Below are positions 16,038 through 24,834 of a stretch of 64,000 bases of DNA, one piece after another. The DNA lies in contig NZ_PVZC01000007.1 in NCBI RefSeq assembly GCF_003002095.1, positions 186,001 to 250,000 of the forward strand, read 5' to 3'. The DNA is from Allonocardiopsis opalescens (GTDB taxonomy: Bacteria; Actinomycetota; Actinomycetes; Streptosporangiales; Streptosporangiaceae). The position numbers were made by a program, and so were the translations under genes. Numbering within the stretch: the stretch's first letter is position 1; every line of letters begins with the position of its first letter. The notes under the pieces are model-generated. The model saw nothing but the letters and a program-made list of their open reading frames with translations. It had not been told where the DNA came from and searched no databases.

Positions 16038-16051
16038 CTAATCCGCATTAG
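16038..16051. promoter_or_regulatory. LacI-type operator, site 2
   Basis: CTAATCCGCATTAG has perfect five-base arms (CTAAT and ATTAG) round four central bases. It matches site 1 in 12 of 14 positions, 91 bases away, and lies 25 bases before the LacI start codon. Two sites of this type between divergent genes fit joint repression. Confidence 0.65.
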
Positions 16052-16075
16052 AACAGCGCTTCCGAGGAGAAACCG

Positions 16076-17170
16076 GTGGAGAACGCACAACGGGGCGGCA
16101 GGAGACGGCGCCGGCCGCGCCAGTCCGACATCGCGCGGGTCGCGGGCGTCTCCCAGACCACCGTCTCCCTGGTGCTGCGCGGTACGACCATCGGGATGTC
16201 GCTGGCCGCCGAGACGCGCCAGCGGGTGCTGGACGCCGCCGAGCGGCTGGGCTACGTGCCCGATCCGGTGGCGACGCGGCTGGCCGCGGCCGGCAACGCC
16301 ATGCTCGGGCTCTACACCTTCAGCGCCACCTTCCCCACCGACGTGGCCCACTCCTACTACCCGATCCTCGCGGGGGTCGAGGAGGAGGCGGCCGCCCAGG
16401 GGCAGGACCTCATCCTGTTCACCGGCTCGTCCCGGAGCGGCACCGGCGCGGGCGACCCCGCCTCGCTACGGCGGGTCCGCGTCGCCGACGGCTGCCTGTT
16501 CTTCGGCCGCCACGTACCGGACGAACCCATCCGGCAGCTGGCCGAGGACGGCTTCCCGTTCGTCTACATCGGCCGCAGGAACGAGCCCGACGTCCCCTAC
16601 GTGGGCGCCGACTACGTCTCGGCCTCGGCCGCGGTGCTGGCCGGGCTCGCCGCCGCCGGGCACCGCAGGGTCCGGTACCTGCGCGAGCACGACCAGGCCC
16701 CGTCCTCCGCCGACCGGGAGGAAGGGGTGCTGCGCGGCGCCCGGTCCACGGGGACCGAGACCGCCGGACTGGTGGTGCGCACCGACGGCACCGGGCTCAA
16801 CGGGCTGCTCGCCTCCTGGCTGGACGACGGCGTCACGGCCGTCGTGGTCGAGCAGACCGACACGGGGGCCGCCCTGGCCGGGCTGGGGGCCGCCATCGAA
16901 CGGGCCGGCCTGCGCTGCCCGCGCGACCTGTCGCTGGCCGTACTGGGGGCGCCCGTCGGCGCCCGCGGCCGGGCGCCGGGCGGCGGGGCGGTGTTCAGCG
17001 GCTTCGACGTGCCGATGCGGGAGATGGGCCGCGACGCGGTCCGCCTGCTGCTGCGGCTGATCGAGGGGGCGGAGGGAGTCGAGACCCGGCGCCTGCTGCC
17101 CTGCGAGCCGGTCGACGGCGGCACCATCGCGCCGCCGCGCCCGCCCGGCCGGGACCCGCGCCGGGAGTGA
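16076..17170 (+). CDS. LacI-family transcriptional regulator
   Basis: A 364-residue regulator from GTG, after GAGGAGAA. Residues 16-60 form the LacI headpiece (SDIARVAGVSQTTVSLVLRG). The hinge helix region (VATRLAAAGN) follows near 65, then the periplasmic-binding-protein-like sensor: DGCLFFGRHVPDEPIRQL near 138 and FVYIGRRNEPDVPYVGAD near 161. It is divergent from the glycosidase-like gene and heads the operon of oxidoreductase, hydantoinase, HExxH protein and transporter. Two operator-like sites flank its promoter. The effector is probably a sugar-like molecule or a metabolite of that operon. Confidence 0.9.
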   Translation: MENAQRGGRRRRRPRQSDIARVAGVSQTTVSLVLRGTTIGMSLAAETRQRVLDAAERLGYVPDPVATRLAAAGNAMLGLYTFSATFPTDVAHSYYPILAGVEEEAAAQGQDLILFTGSSRSGTGAGDPASLRRVRVADGCLFFGRHVPDEPIRQLAEDGFPFVYIGRRNEPDVPYVGADYVSASAAVLAGLAAAGHRRVRYLREHDQAPSSADREEGVLRGARSTGTETAGLVVRTDGTGLNGLLASWLDDGVTAVVVEQTDTGAALAGLGAAIERAGLRCPRDLSLAVLGAPVGARGRAPGGGAVFSGFDVPMREMGRDAVRLLLRLIEGAEGVETRRLLPCEPVDGGTIAPPRPPGRDPRRE

Positions 17171-17321
17171 ACCGGTGCGGGGCGCCCCGGCGCGCACCCC
17201 GCCCGCACCGGCGAACCCGTCCACGTCCACCCGCGCGGCCGCCGCCACGGCCGCCGCGCGGCGCAGCAGAGAGGAGAAGGGCACCGCCGCCCGCAGGAGG
17301 GCGGCGGGCCCGACCGGCCAT

Positions 17322-18944
17322 ATGACCGAGAGCGCGACCGAGATCCTTGTCGTCGGAGGGGGCCTGGGCGGTGTCGCCGCCGCCCTGGCGGCCGCCGACT
17401 CCGGCCGCAGGGTCGTCCTGACCGAGGAGACCGACTGGATCGGCGGACAGCTCACCTCCCAGGCCGTCCCGCCCGACGAGCACCCCTGGATCGAGATGTT
17501 CGGCGCCACCGCCTCCTACCGGCGGCTGCGCGAGGGGATCCGCGACTACTACCGCCGCGCCTATCCGCTGCGCGCCGGGGCCGCGTCCTGGCGGGCGCTC
17601 AACCCCGGGGCGGGCCGCGTCAGCAAGCTCTGCCACGAGCCGCGCGTCGCCCTGGCCGTCCTGGAGGAGATGATCGCCCCCCACCGGGCGGCCGGGCGGA
17701 TCACCGTCCTGGTGCGGCACCGGCCGGTCGGCGCCGCCACCGACGGCGGACGGGTCCTCGCGGTGACCTTGCGCGACCACGAGGGCGGCGAGCACACGGT
17801 GCGCGCGGACTACGTCCTGGACGCCACCGAGAACGGCGACCTGCTCCCCCTCGCCGGGATCGAGCACGTCACCGGGGCCGAGGCCCGCTCCGAGCACGGC
17901 GAGCCGCACGCCCCGGAGACCGCCGACCCGGCGAACCTCCAGGGCATCACCTACTGCTTCGCCGTCTCCCACCACGAGGGCGAGGACCACACCATCGACC
18001 GCCCGGAGACGTACGGCTTCTGGCGCTCCTACCGGCCCGGGTTCTGGCCCGGCCCACTGCTCGGCTTCCAGGCACCGGACCCGCGCACCCTGGAGCCGGT
18101 CACCCGGCGCTTCGTGCCCAACCCCGGCACCGACCCCCTGGACGTCGCCGCCGACCAGAGCGCCGACGCCGGCGACAAGGAGCTGTGGGGCTTCCGGCGC
18201 ATCCTGGCCCGCAGGCTGCACCTGCCCGGCGCCTTCGACTCCGACATCACCCTCGCCAACTGGCCGCTGAACGACTACTGGCTCACCCCGGCCCTGGAGA
18301 TCGAGGGCCTGGTGGACGCCGGCACCGTCCGCCGCGCGCACGAGGAGGCCCGCCAGCTGTCGCTGTCCGTCCTGTACTGGCTGCAGACCGAGGCCCCCAG
18401 GCCCGACGGCGGCACCGGCTTCCCCGGCCTGCGGCCCCGGCCCGACGTCACCGGCGCGGAGCACGGCCTGGCCAAGGCCGCCTACGTGCGCGAGTCCCGG
18501 CGGATCAGGGCGGCGACCACGGTCACCGAGCACGACGTGTCCCTGGAGCTGCGCGGCCCGCGCGGCATCGTCCGCCGCGAGGACTCCGTCGGCGTCGGCG
18601 CCTACCGCATCGACCTGCACCCCTCCACCGGCGGCAACAACTACATCGACATCGCCAGTGTGCCCTTCGAGATCCCGCTGGGGGCGCTGCTGCCCGAGCG
18701 GGAGACCAACCTGCTGCCCGCCGCCAAGAACATCGGCACCACCCACATCACCAACGGCTGCTTCCGCCTGCACCCGGTCGAGTGGAACATCGGCGAGGCC
18801 GCCGGGCGGCTGGCCGCCTTCGCCCTCGACCACGGCACCACGCCGCACGCGGTGCGCGCCAAGGACGAGCTGCTGGACCGGTTCACCGCGCTGCTGGACC
18901 GCACCGGCGTCGAGCGCCACTGGCCCGACGTCCGCGGCTACTGA
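17322..18944 (+). CDS. FAD-dependent oxidoreductase (FAD_oxidored type)
   Basis: A 540-residue flavoenzyme. The FAD-binding motif VVGGGLGGVAAALAAADSGRRVVLTEE sits at about residues 10-36, and TDWIGGQLTSQAVPPDEHPWIE (37-58) is typical of the FAD_oxidored group. DYVLDATENGDLLPLAG (about 163-179) marks the second FAD contact, and KNIGTTHITNGCFRLHPVEWNIGEAAG near 470-496 is the C-terminal FAD signature. The start is the ATG beside the first conserved strand; upstream codons are low-complexity. Substrates in this family are poorly known. It is the first enzyme of the LacI-headed operon. Confidence 0.8.
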   Translation: MTESATEILVVGGGLGGVAAALAAADSGRRVVLTEETDWIGGQLTSQAVPPDEHPWIEMFGATASYRRLREGIRDYYRRAYPLRAGAASWRALNPGAGRVSKLCHEPRVALAVLEEMIAPHRAAGRITVLVRHRPVGAATDGGRVLAVTLRDHEGGEHTVRADYVLDATENGDLLPLAGIEHVTGAEARSEHGEPHAPETADPANLQGITYCFAVSHHEGEDHTIDRPETYGFWRSYRPGFWPGPLLGFQAPDPRTLEPVTRRFVPNPGTDPLDVAADQSADAGDKELWGFRRILARRLHLPGAFDSDITLANWPLNDYWLTPALEIEGLVDAGTVRRAHEEARQLSLSVLYWLQTEAPRPDGGTGFPGLRPRPDVTGAEHGLAKAAYVRESRRIRAATTVTEHDVSLELRGPRGIVRREDSVGVGAYRIDLHPSTGGNNYIDIASVPFEIPLGALLPERETNLLPAAKNIGTTHITNGCFRLHPVEWNIGEAAGRLAAFALDHGTTPHAVRAKDELLDRFTALLDRTGVERHWPDVRGY

Positions 18945-18999
18945 CCACCGCCCGCCCGACGGAGCACCCCCGCCCCGTCCCACGAAAGGGGACACCTCC

Positions 19000-21183
19000 A
19001 TGAGCGATCCGGCCGCCCGGTCGGCCCGCGACCCCGTCCGCGTCGGCATCGACGTCGGCGGCACCTTCACCGACGCGGTCGCGGTCAGCGCCACCAGCTT
19101 CGAACTCCTCGGCCAGGTCAAGGTGCCCACCAGCCACGACCACCCCGACGGCGTCGCCCACGGCATCATGACCGCCCTCGAACGCCTGCTCACCGAGGTC
19201 GGCGTCGACGCCGCGGACGTCGGCTTCCTCGCGCACGGCACCACCCAGGCGACGAACGCCCTGCTGGAGGGCGATGTGGCCACCATCGGCGTCGTCGGCG
19301 TCGGCACCGGCTACGACGCCTTCGCCGTCGGACGGCTCCGCTCGCTGGGCCGGCTCCGCCTCGACTCCGGGCACCGGCTGCCGGTGCGCTACGCCGCCCT
19401 GCGCCGCCCCGGGGACCCCGAGGCGGCGCTGGCCGCCGTCGACGCGGTGACCGCCGCGGGCGCCGAGGTCGTCGTGGCCGCCGAGCCCTTCAGCGTGGAC
19501 GACTCCGAGGGCGAGCGGGCCGTGCTGGCCGCGGCGGCCCGCCGCGGGGTGCCCGCCACCGCCACCCACGAGATCACCCGGCTCTACGGCCTGGCCAAGC
19601 GCGCCCGCACCGCCGCGCTGAACGCCGGCGTCATGCCGCGCATGCTGCAGACCGCCGACCTGGTCGAGCGCAGCATCCTCAAGGCCGGGATCACCGCGCC
19701 GCTGATGGTGATGCGCTGCGACGGCGGGGTGATGTCCCTGGGCGAGACGCGCAAGCGCCCGCTGCTCACCGTCCTGTCCGGGCCCGCGGCCGGGGTCGCG
19801 GGCGCCCTGATGGGCGAGCGGATCAGCGAGGGCGTCTTCCTGGAGACCGGCGGCACCTCCACCGACATCAGCGTCATCCGCCGCGGCCGTGTCCAGATCA
19901 GGCACGCCGAACTGGGCGGCAAGGAGACCTACCTGTCGGCCCTGGACGTGCGCACCGTCGGCGTCGGCGGCGGCTCCATCGTCCGGCTCGGCGGCGGCAC
20001 GGAGGACGGCGCCGCGGCGCTGACCCAGGTGGGGCCGCGCAGCGCGCACATCGCCGGACTCCCCTACGCCTGCTTCGCCGACCCCGCCGAACTCGACGGG
20101 GCCCGGCTGCTGCGGATCTCCCCGCTGGACGGCGACTCCGCCGACCACGCCGTCCTGGACAACGGCACCCGGCGCTTCGCCCTCACCGTCACCTGCGCGG
20201 CGAACGCCCTCGGCCGGGTGCCCGCGGGCGACTACGCGCGGGCCGATCCCCGGGCCGCCCGCGCCGCCCTGGCGCCGCTGGCCCGCGCGCTGGGCACCGA
20301 CGTCGACGGGGCCGCCCGCGCCGTCCTGGACCGGGCGACGGAGCGGGTCGCCTCGGTGGTGGACGCCCTGGTCCGCGACTACGCCCTGGACCGGTCGGTC
20401 TGCACGCTCGTCGGGGGCGGCGGCGGCGCCGCGACCATCACCCCCCACCTGGGCGAGCGGATGGGGCTGCGCTCCCGCATCGCCGCGCACAGCGAGGTGA
20501 TCAGCCCGCTCGGGGTCGCCCTCGCCCTGGTGCGGGAGTCCGTCGAGCGCATCATCCCCGCGGCCACCCACGCCGACGTCCTGGCGGTGCGGGCCGAGGC
20601 GGAGGAGGCCGTGGTCGCCCAGGGCGCCGACCCGGACGGCGTGGAGGTGGACGTCACCGTCGACCCGCAGCGCAACCTCGTCACCGCCGTGGCCACCGGC
20701 GCCACCGAACTGCGCGCCAAGGACCGCACCGCCGCCGTCGGCGCGGCCGGCGCCCGCGCGGCGGCGGCGGCCAGCCTCGGCGCCGACGCCGGGGAGCTGG
20801 TCGAGTACGCCGCGAACGGGCGCTACCGGGTGCTCGGGCTGCTGCGCCGGCCCCCGGGCCTGTTCGGCCGGCTGGCCCGCGAGCGCAGGCACATCAGGGT
20901 GGTCGACGGCGAGGGCGTCGTCCGGCTGCACAACGGCGACGCGGAGGTGGACACCCTCGTCGCCGGGCAGGCCGAGGGCCGGCTCAGGGACCTGGTCGAG
21001 GAGCGCACCGCCTACGGTGACGGCGGCGCGGTCCCACCCGCGACCTGGCTGCTGCTCGGCACCAAGATCGCCGACCTCTCGGGGGTCATGGACGCCGGGC
21101 ACCTGGTCGCCCTGGCCGGCACCGAGATCGGCAGGCGCTCCCCCGACGAGAAGGTCATCGCGATCATGGAGCGGCGCCGGTGA
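19000..21183 (+). CDS. hydantoinase/oxoprolinase family protein
   Basis: A 727-residue protein of the HyuA/5-oxoprolinase type, which couples ATP hydrolysis to ring opening or carboxylation of cyclic amides and ketones. The N-terminal phosphate-binding loop VGIDVGGTFTDAVAVS is at about 14-29, HGTTQATNALLEG at 74-86, and the core segments MRCDGGVMSLGETRKRPLLTVLSGPAAGVAGA and ETGGTSTDISVI follow near 245-290. VGGGGGAATITPHL lies near 470. The gene starts after GAAAGGGG and its stop overlaps the next start (GTGA). A partner B subunit (HyuB) is missing, so this may be a single-subunit type. The substrate is unknown. Confidence 0.85.
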   Translation: MSDPAARSARDPVRVGIDVGGTFTDAVAVSATSFELLGQVKVPTSHDHPDGVAHGIMTALERLLTEVGVDAADVGFLAHGTTQATNALLEGDVATIGVVGVGTGYDAFAVGRLRSLGRLRLDSGHRLPVRYAALRRPGDPEAALAAVDAVTAAGAEVVVAAEPFSVDDSEGERAVLAAAARRGVPATATHEITRLYGLAKRARTAALNAGVMPRMLQTADLVERSILKAGITAPLMVMRCDGGVMSLGETRKRPLLTVLSGPAAGVAGALMGERISEGVFLETGGTSTDISVIRRGRVQIRHAELGGKETYLSALDVRTVGVGGGSIVRLGGGTEDGAAALTQVGPRSAHIAGLPYACFADPAELDGARLLRISPLDGDSADHAVLDNGTRRFALTVTCAANALGRVPAGDYARADPRAARAALAPLARALGTDVDGAARAVLDRATERVASVVDALVRDYALDRSVCTLVGGGGGAATITPHLGERMGLRSRIAAHSEVISPLGVALALVRESVERIIPAATHADVLAVRAEAEEAVVAQGADPDGVEVDVTVDPQRNLVTAVATGATELRAKDRTAAVGAAGARAAAAASLGADAGELVEYAANGRYRVLGLLRRPPGLFGRLARERRHIRVVDGEGVVRLHNGDAEVDTLVAGQAEGRLRDLVEERTAYGDGGAVPPATWLLLGTKIADLSGVMDAGHLVALAGTEIGRRSPDEKVIAIMERRR

Positions 21184-21902
21184 GCCGCCGCCCGGCCCCC
21201 GCCGCCGTGCGCCCGGCCGAGCGGCGGCCGCCGTCCGGAACCGGTGCGGACGGGGCCGGCCTGGCCCGGAGCTACGCCCGGATCGGCGGATCCGACGAGA
21301 CGGAACTCGCCGTCGGCCTGCTCTCCCTGGTGCCCCTGCACGAGGACCGGGATCCCGCGCTGCTGCGCGAGTGGGCCTCCCGCGCCGTCGCCTTCGGCCG
21401 CGAACTGGCGGAGCGGGCCCCGCACCGGGCGGCGGCGGAGACGGAGGTCGTCGAACGGGCCGCCGGCGGGGTGTCGCCCGGACAGGTGCTGCTGGCCGAG
21501 TACCTGCACCGCTCCGCCGGCGACCGGGTCGTCGTCTACACCGACGCCCTCGACTACGCGCACCGGGTGGCCCGCGCCGCCGGCTGGGCCGACGACTTCC
21601 CGCCGCCGACCGTGCGCGCGGCCGCCCTGGCGCACGAGGAGGCGCACCGGCTGCTGCACGGCGGCCACGGCCGCGCCCTGCGCGACCGGCTCGGGCACGA
21701 GCCGCTGCGGTGGGGGCCGCTGCGGCTGCGCGGCCACGTCGCCGGTGCCGACGAGATCGCCGCGCACGCCTACGCCCGCGTCCGCTGCGGACTGCGCCGC
21801 AGCCCGCTCGCCCTGACCGCGGCCATCGCCGCCACCCTCGACCACCAGGGGACGGACCCGAGCGGCCCGGACCCGGCGACACCTCTCGGAGACCACCCGT
21901 GA
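21180..21902 (+). CDS. HExxH-motif protein, metallopeptidase-like
   Basis: A 240-residue soluble protein with no close family that I recognise. It has a clear zinc-site motif, HEEAH (residues 152-156), inside AALAHEEAHRLLH, and a DEIAAHAYA helix (191-199) about 35 residues later that could give the third ligand (Glu192), as in IrrE/ImmA-like and related gluzincins. The first 30 residues are Pro- and Arg-rich. It overlaps both neighbours by four bases (GTGA), so translation is tightly coupled to the hydantoinase and the transporter. A hydrolase acting on the imported substrate is as likely as a peptidase. Confidence 0.6.
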   Translation: MSRRPAPAAVRPAERRPPSGTGADGAGLARSYARIGGSDETELAVGLLSLVPLHEDRDPALLREWASRAVAFGRELAERAPHRAAAETEVVERAAGGVSPGQVLLAEYLHRSAGDRVVVYTDALDYAHRVARAAGWADDFPPPTVRAAALAHEEAHRLLHGGHGRALRDRLGHEPLRWGPLRLRGHVAGADEIAAHAYARVRCGLRRSPLALTAAIAATLDHQGTDPSGPDPATPLGDHP

Positions 21903-23209
21903 CCGCCCTGGGAATCCTGCTCGCCATGGCGGTGGGCGTCGGCCTGATGCTGACCCGCCGCCTGCCCACCGCCTTCGCGCTCGTCCTGCTCGCCGCCGCC
22001 ATCGCCCTCATCGCCGGGACACCGCTCACCGGGGACGGCGAGAGCGTGGTCGGCACCGTCGTCCAGGAGGGAGCGCCGCGGCTGGCCGCGACCATGGTGG
22101 CCATCCTGCTCGGCAGCTGGCTGGGCACGCTCATGTCCGAGGCCGGGATCGCGTCGACGCTGGTCCGCAAGATCGTGGAGTTCGGCGGCGAGCGCCCCAC
22201 CGCGGTGGCGGTCGGCATCTTCCTGGTGGCGATCCTGTGCGGCAGCATCACGGGCTCGGCCCCGGCGGCGATGCTGGCCGGCGTGGTCGGCATCCCGGCG
22301 ATGATCGCCGTGGGCGTCACCCCCACGGTCGCCGCGGGGACGGTCCTCGTCGGCATCGCCGCCGGGCTGCCGCTGGAGCTGATCAACTGGCAGTTCCTGT
22401 CGGACGCCATCGGCGTGCCGGTCGCCACCGTCCAGCACTTCCAGCTGCGCCTCTTCCCGATCGCCCTGCTCGGCGGGCTGGCGTACATCCTGGTCGAGAT
22501 GCGCCGCAAGGGCGTGCGGCACACCTGGGCGGTGCGGGCGAGCGCCGGCGGCGGCACGGGCTCCGGCCGCGAGCGGGCCGCCAAGCGCCGCCGCCGGGGC
22601 GACGCTCCCTGGTACGCGCTGGTCACCCCGCTGGTCCCGATCGTGCTGGCCCTGGGACTGGAGGTCCCGATCGTCGCCGCGCTGCTGGCCGGGGTGGTCT
22701 TCGCCCTGGCCACCGCCGTGCCCTGGCGGGAGATGACGAGCACGGCCCTGCGCACCCTCTACCGGGCCTTCGACGTGGCGGCGCCACCCATCGTGCTCTT
22801 CATCGCCATCGGCATGCTGCTGGCCGCGGTGAACCTGCCCGGTGCCGTCAGCGCGCTCACTCCGATCGTGGTCGCCGTCAGCCCCGGGAACGTCGTGCTG
22901 TTCGTGCTCGTCTTCGCGCTGCTGGCCCCGCTCAGCCTCTACCGGGGACCGATGAACATCTTCGGGCTCGGAGCGGGGGTGGCCGGGGTGCTGGTGGCCG
23001 GCGGCATCTACCCGGCGCCGGCCGTGGTGGGGCTGATGGCCTCCTACGGGCAGGTCCTGGGCGTCTCCGACCCGACCAGCACGCAGACCGTGTGGAGCTC
23101 CCAGTACGCGGGGGTGCGCCCCGAGCGCTCCATGCGGTCCACCCTGCCCTACACCTGGGTGATCGCCATCGCCGGCCTGTGCCTCACCGCCTATCTGTAC
23201 CTGCTCTGA
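21899..23209 (+). CDS. GntP/citrate-transporter-like membrane permease
   Basis: A 436-residue integral membrane protein with about 11 or 12 hydrophobic segments. Two inverted-repeat-like halves are seen; the first has LLGSWLGTLMSEAGIASTLVRKIVEFGGERP (about residues 72-102) and ILCGSITGSAPAAMLAG. A cytoplasmic, very basic loop (ERAAKRRRRGD) lies near residue 225. The second half ends with QVLGVSDPTSTQTVW. This is the ion-transporter superfamily pattern of carboxylate/proton symporters. It is the last gene of the operon, and the substrate is probably the organic acid or cyclic amide that the upstream enzymes use. Confidence 0.75.
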   Translation: MTALGILLAMAVGVGLMLTRRLPTAFALVLLAAAIALIAGTPLTGDGESVVGTVVQEGAPRLAATMVAILLGSWLGTLMSEAGIASTLVRKIVEFGGERPTAVAVGIFLVAILCGSITGSAPAAMLAGVVGIPAMIAVGVTPTVAAGTVLVGIAAGLPLELINWQFLSDAIGVPVATVQHFQLRLFPIALLGGLAYILVEMRRKGVRHTWAVRASAGGGTGSGRERAAKRRRRGDAPWYALVTPLVPIVLALGLEVPIVAALLAGVVFALATAVPWREMTSTALRTLYRAFDVAAPPIVLFIAIGMLLAAVNLPGAVSALTPIVVAVSPGNVVLFVLVFALLAPLSLYRGPMNIFGLGAGVAGVLVAGGIYPAPAVVGLMASYGQVLGVSDPTSTQTVWSSQYAGVRPERSMRSTLPYTWVIAIAGLCLTAYLYLL

Positions 23210-23226
23210 CCGGCCGTGCGGCCACC

Positions 23227-23259
23227 GTGCCGAGCCGCCCGGCGCGGGCGGCCCGGCAC
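23227..23259. terminator. stem-loop between convergent genes
   Basis: Arms at 23227-23240 and 23246-23259 pair over 14 bases with one mismatch and a five-base loop. It can serve both the transporter operon and the convergent FAD oxidase gene. No T-run follows. Confidence 0.5.
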
Positions 23260-23275
23260 GGCCGGGCCGGGCACC

Positions 23276-24616
23276 CTACCGGGGCCGGACGTTGTGGTTG
23301 CCGGCGAACAGGTTGCCCGGGTCGTAGCGGCGCTTGAGCTCGGCGAGCCGCCGGTAGGTCTCGCCGGGGTAGACCGCGGCGACGTCCTCCTCGGTGGCGG
23401 ACGCCTGGAAGTTGGCGTAGGCGCCGCTGACGTGCGGGGCGAGCCTCGTCCAGATGCCCTCCACCAGCGGACGGGCGGCCTCGACGGCCGGCTGCGGACC
23501 CACGCTGGTGGTCACCACCATCAGCTCCGCCTGGCGGTGCGCGTAGGCGGTGGCGTCGTCGGGGACCCGGGAGACCGCGCCGCCGAGGGCGCGCACGGCG
23601 ATGAACGGCGCGCCCTCCGACGCGCGGGCCTCGGCGAGGACCCGCAGCGCGGCGGGCACTGACTCCGTGCCGACGAAGGCGCTCCTGGCCACGAAGCGGA
23701 GGGACAGCGGCGGGGTGCCGCCCTCCTCCAGCGTGTCCGCGTAGGGGCGCGGCGCGACATCGTCGGCCAGCACCGTGCCGAGCCGCCGGATCGGGTCGAT
23801 CGCCGCGGCCGCGCGTGCCGGATCGTCGCCGTCGAAGGCGACATGGACCACCACCGGCGCCTCGGGGCCGCCCGCGAAGGGGTTGGCGACGGTCGCGGTG
23901 GAGGTCAGTTCGTCGGGGGCGGTGCGCAGGTACTCCGCCCAGCCCTGGAGCACGTCGGCGAGCTCCGAGGCGGGGAAGGCGATCGTGCCGTAGTGGACCT
24001 CCGTCGTCGGGTGCGCCGTGAACTCGAAGGCGGTGACGATCCCGAAGTTGCCGCCGCCGCCGCGGATCGCCCAGAACAGCTCCGGGTTCTCCGCCGCGCT
24101 CGCCCGCACCGATTCCCCCCGCGCGGTGACCAGCTCGGCGGCGACCAGACTGTCCATCGCCAGGCCGTACTTCCTGACCTTCCAGCCGATACCGCCGCTG
24201 AGCGTCAGCCCGCCGACGCCGACGGTCCTGGTGTCGCCTGAGGAGATCGCCAGGCCGTGCGGGGCCAGGGCGTCGGCGACCTGGCCCCAGGTGGCGCCGC
24301 CGCCGATCCGCACCAGATGGTTCTCCGGGTCGGTGACCGCCACCTCGGCGAGCATGCCGAGGTCGATTACGACGCCGCCGTCATTGGTGCCGAAGCCCGC
24401 GAAGGCGTGGCCGCCGCCGCGTACCGACAGCTCCAGCCCGGCACCGGCCGCGAAGGCGACGCCGGCGCGCACGTCGGCGACGCTCTTGGGCCGCAGGACG
24501 CAGGCCGGAGTGCCCGAGGCGAGGACCGAGCGGCTTGCGGACTCGTACTCCGCTCCTCCCGGTTCGATGATGTCGCCGCCGAAGTCGCGGCGGAGGATTT
24601 CGATAGCTGGGCTCAT
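23276..24616 (-). CDS. FAD-linked oxidase, BBE type
   Basis: A 446-residue flavoenzyme of the berberine-bridge/6-hydroxy-nicotine-oxidase type. The PP-loop LELSVRGGGHAFAGFGTNDGGVVIDL is near residues 60-85; its RGGGHA carries the His to which FAD is usually bound covalently. GLTLSGGIGWKVRKYGLAMD follows at about 136-155, and the C-terminal BBE segment (YPGETYRRLAELKRRYDPGNLFAGNHNV) ends the protein. Most relatives have a Cys in the 130-150 region for a second flavin bond; none is seen here, so single attachment is likely. The ATG follows AAGGAA. Its promoter region has an ECF41-like -35 element, and the ECF41 gene is divergent. Confidence 0.85.
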   Translation of the reverse strand: MSPAIEILRRDFGGDIIEPGGAEYESASRSVLASGTPACVLRPKSVADVRAGVAFAAGAGLELSVRGGGHAFAGFGTNDGGVVIDLGMLAEVAVTDPENHLVRIGGGATWGQVADALAPHGLAISSGDTRTVGVGGLTLSGGIGWKVRKYGLAMDSLVAAELVTARGESVRASAAENPELFWAIRGGGGNFGIVTAFEFTAHPTTEVHYGTIAFPASELADVLQGWAEYLRTAPDELTSTATVANPFAGGPEAPVVVHVAFDGDDPARAAAAIDPIRRLGTVLADDVAPRPYADTLEEGGTPPLSLRFVARSAFVGTESVPAALRVLAEARASEGAPFIAVRALGGAVSRVPDDATAYAHRQAELMVVTTSVGPQPAVEAARPLVEGIWTRLAPHVSGAYANFQASATEEDVAAVYPGETYRRLAELKRRYDPGNLFAGNHNVRPR

Positions 24617-24681
24617 GGGGTTCCTTCCGAGTCGGTGTCCGCGCGGCCCGTGCCGCCGGGTCCCGCGTGCGACGACCACCA

Positions 24682-24708
24682 GATGCCGGCCGCCCTGCCG
24701 GTGTGACA
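24682..24708 (-). promoter_or_regulatory. ECF41-like promoter toward the FAD oxidase
   Basis: On the minus strand TGTCACA (complement of 24702-24708) is followed after 16 bases by CATC (24682-24685). The published ECF41 target motif, as I recall it, is TGTCACA-N16-CGTC, so the -35 matches fully and the -10 has one mismatch. It lies about 65 bases before the start codon. Confidence 0.5.
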
Positions 24709-24770
24709 GCGCGGCCGTGTGACCTGCGCCACGCGGACGGCCGCCTCGGCACCGGGCGCCCCGGCCCGCC

Positions 24771-24796
24771 GTCACAAATCGGGTGTATCGGACGTC
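24771..24796 (+). promoter_or_regulatory. ECF41-type promoter of the sigma gene
   Basis: GTCACA (24771-24776) and CGTC (24793-24796) are exactly 16 bases apart and lie 39 bases before the sigma-factor ATG. This is the ECF41 target pattern as I recall it and implies autoregulation. Confidence 0.65.
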
Positions 24797-24834
24797 AGAC
24801 AGCTGGCAGACTCGCGGGTGAGAGGGAGGCGAGG

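Noticed and set aside
21180-21902. Calling the HExxH protein an IrrE/ImmA regulator peptidase
   Set aside because: The HEEAH motif and later Glu fit a gluzincin, but no partner repressor is near and the rest of the fold is not recognisable, so only a motif-level call is made.
24721-24770. A second GTCACA on the minus strand near 24720 as another ECF41 promoter
   Set aside because: At a 16-base spacing the following bases are CCGG, not CGTC; only the hit at 24702-24708 has an acceptable partner.
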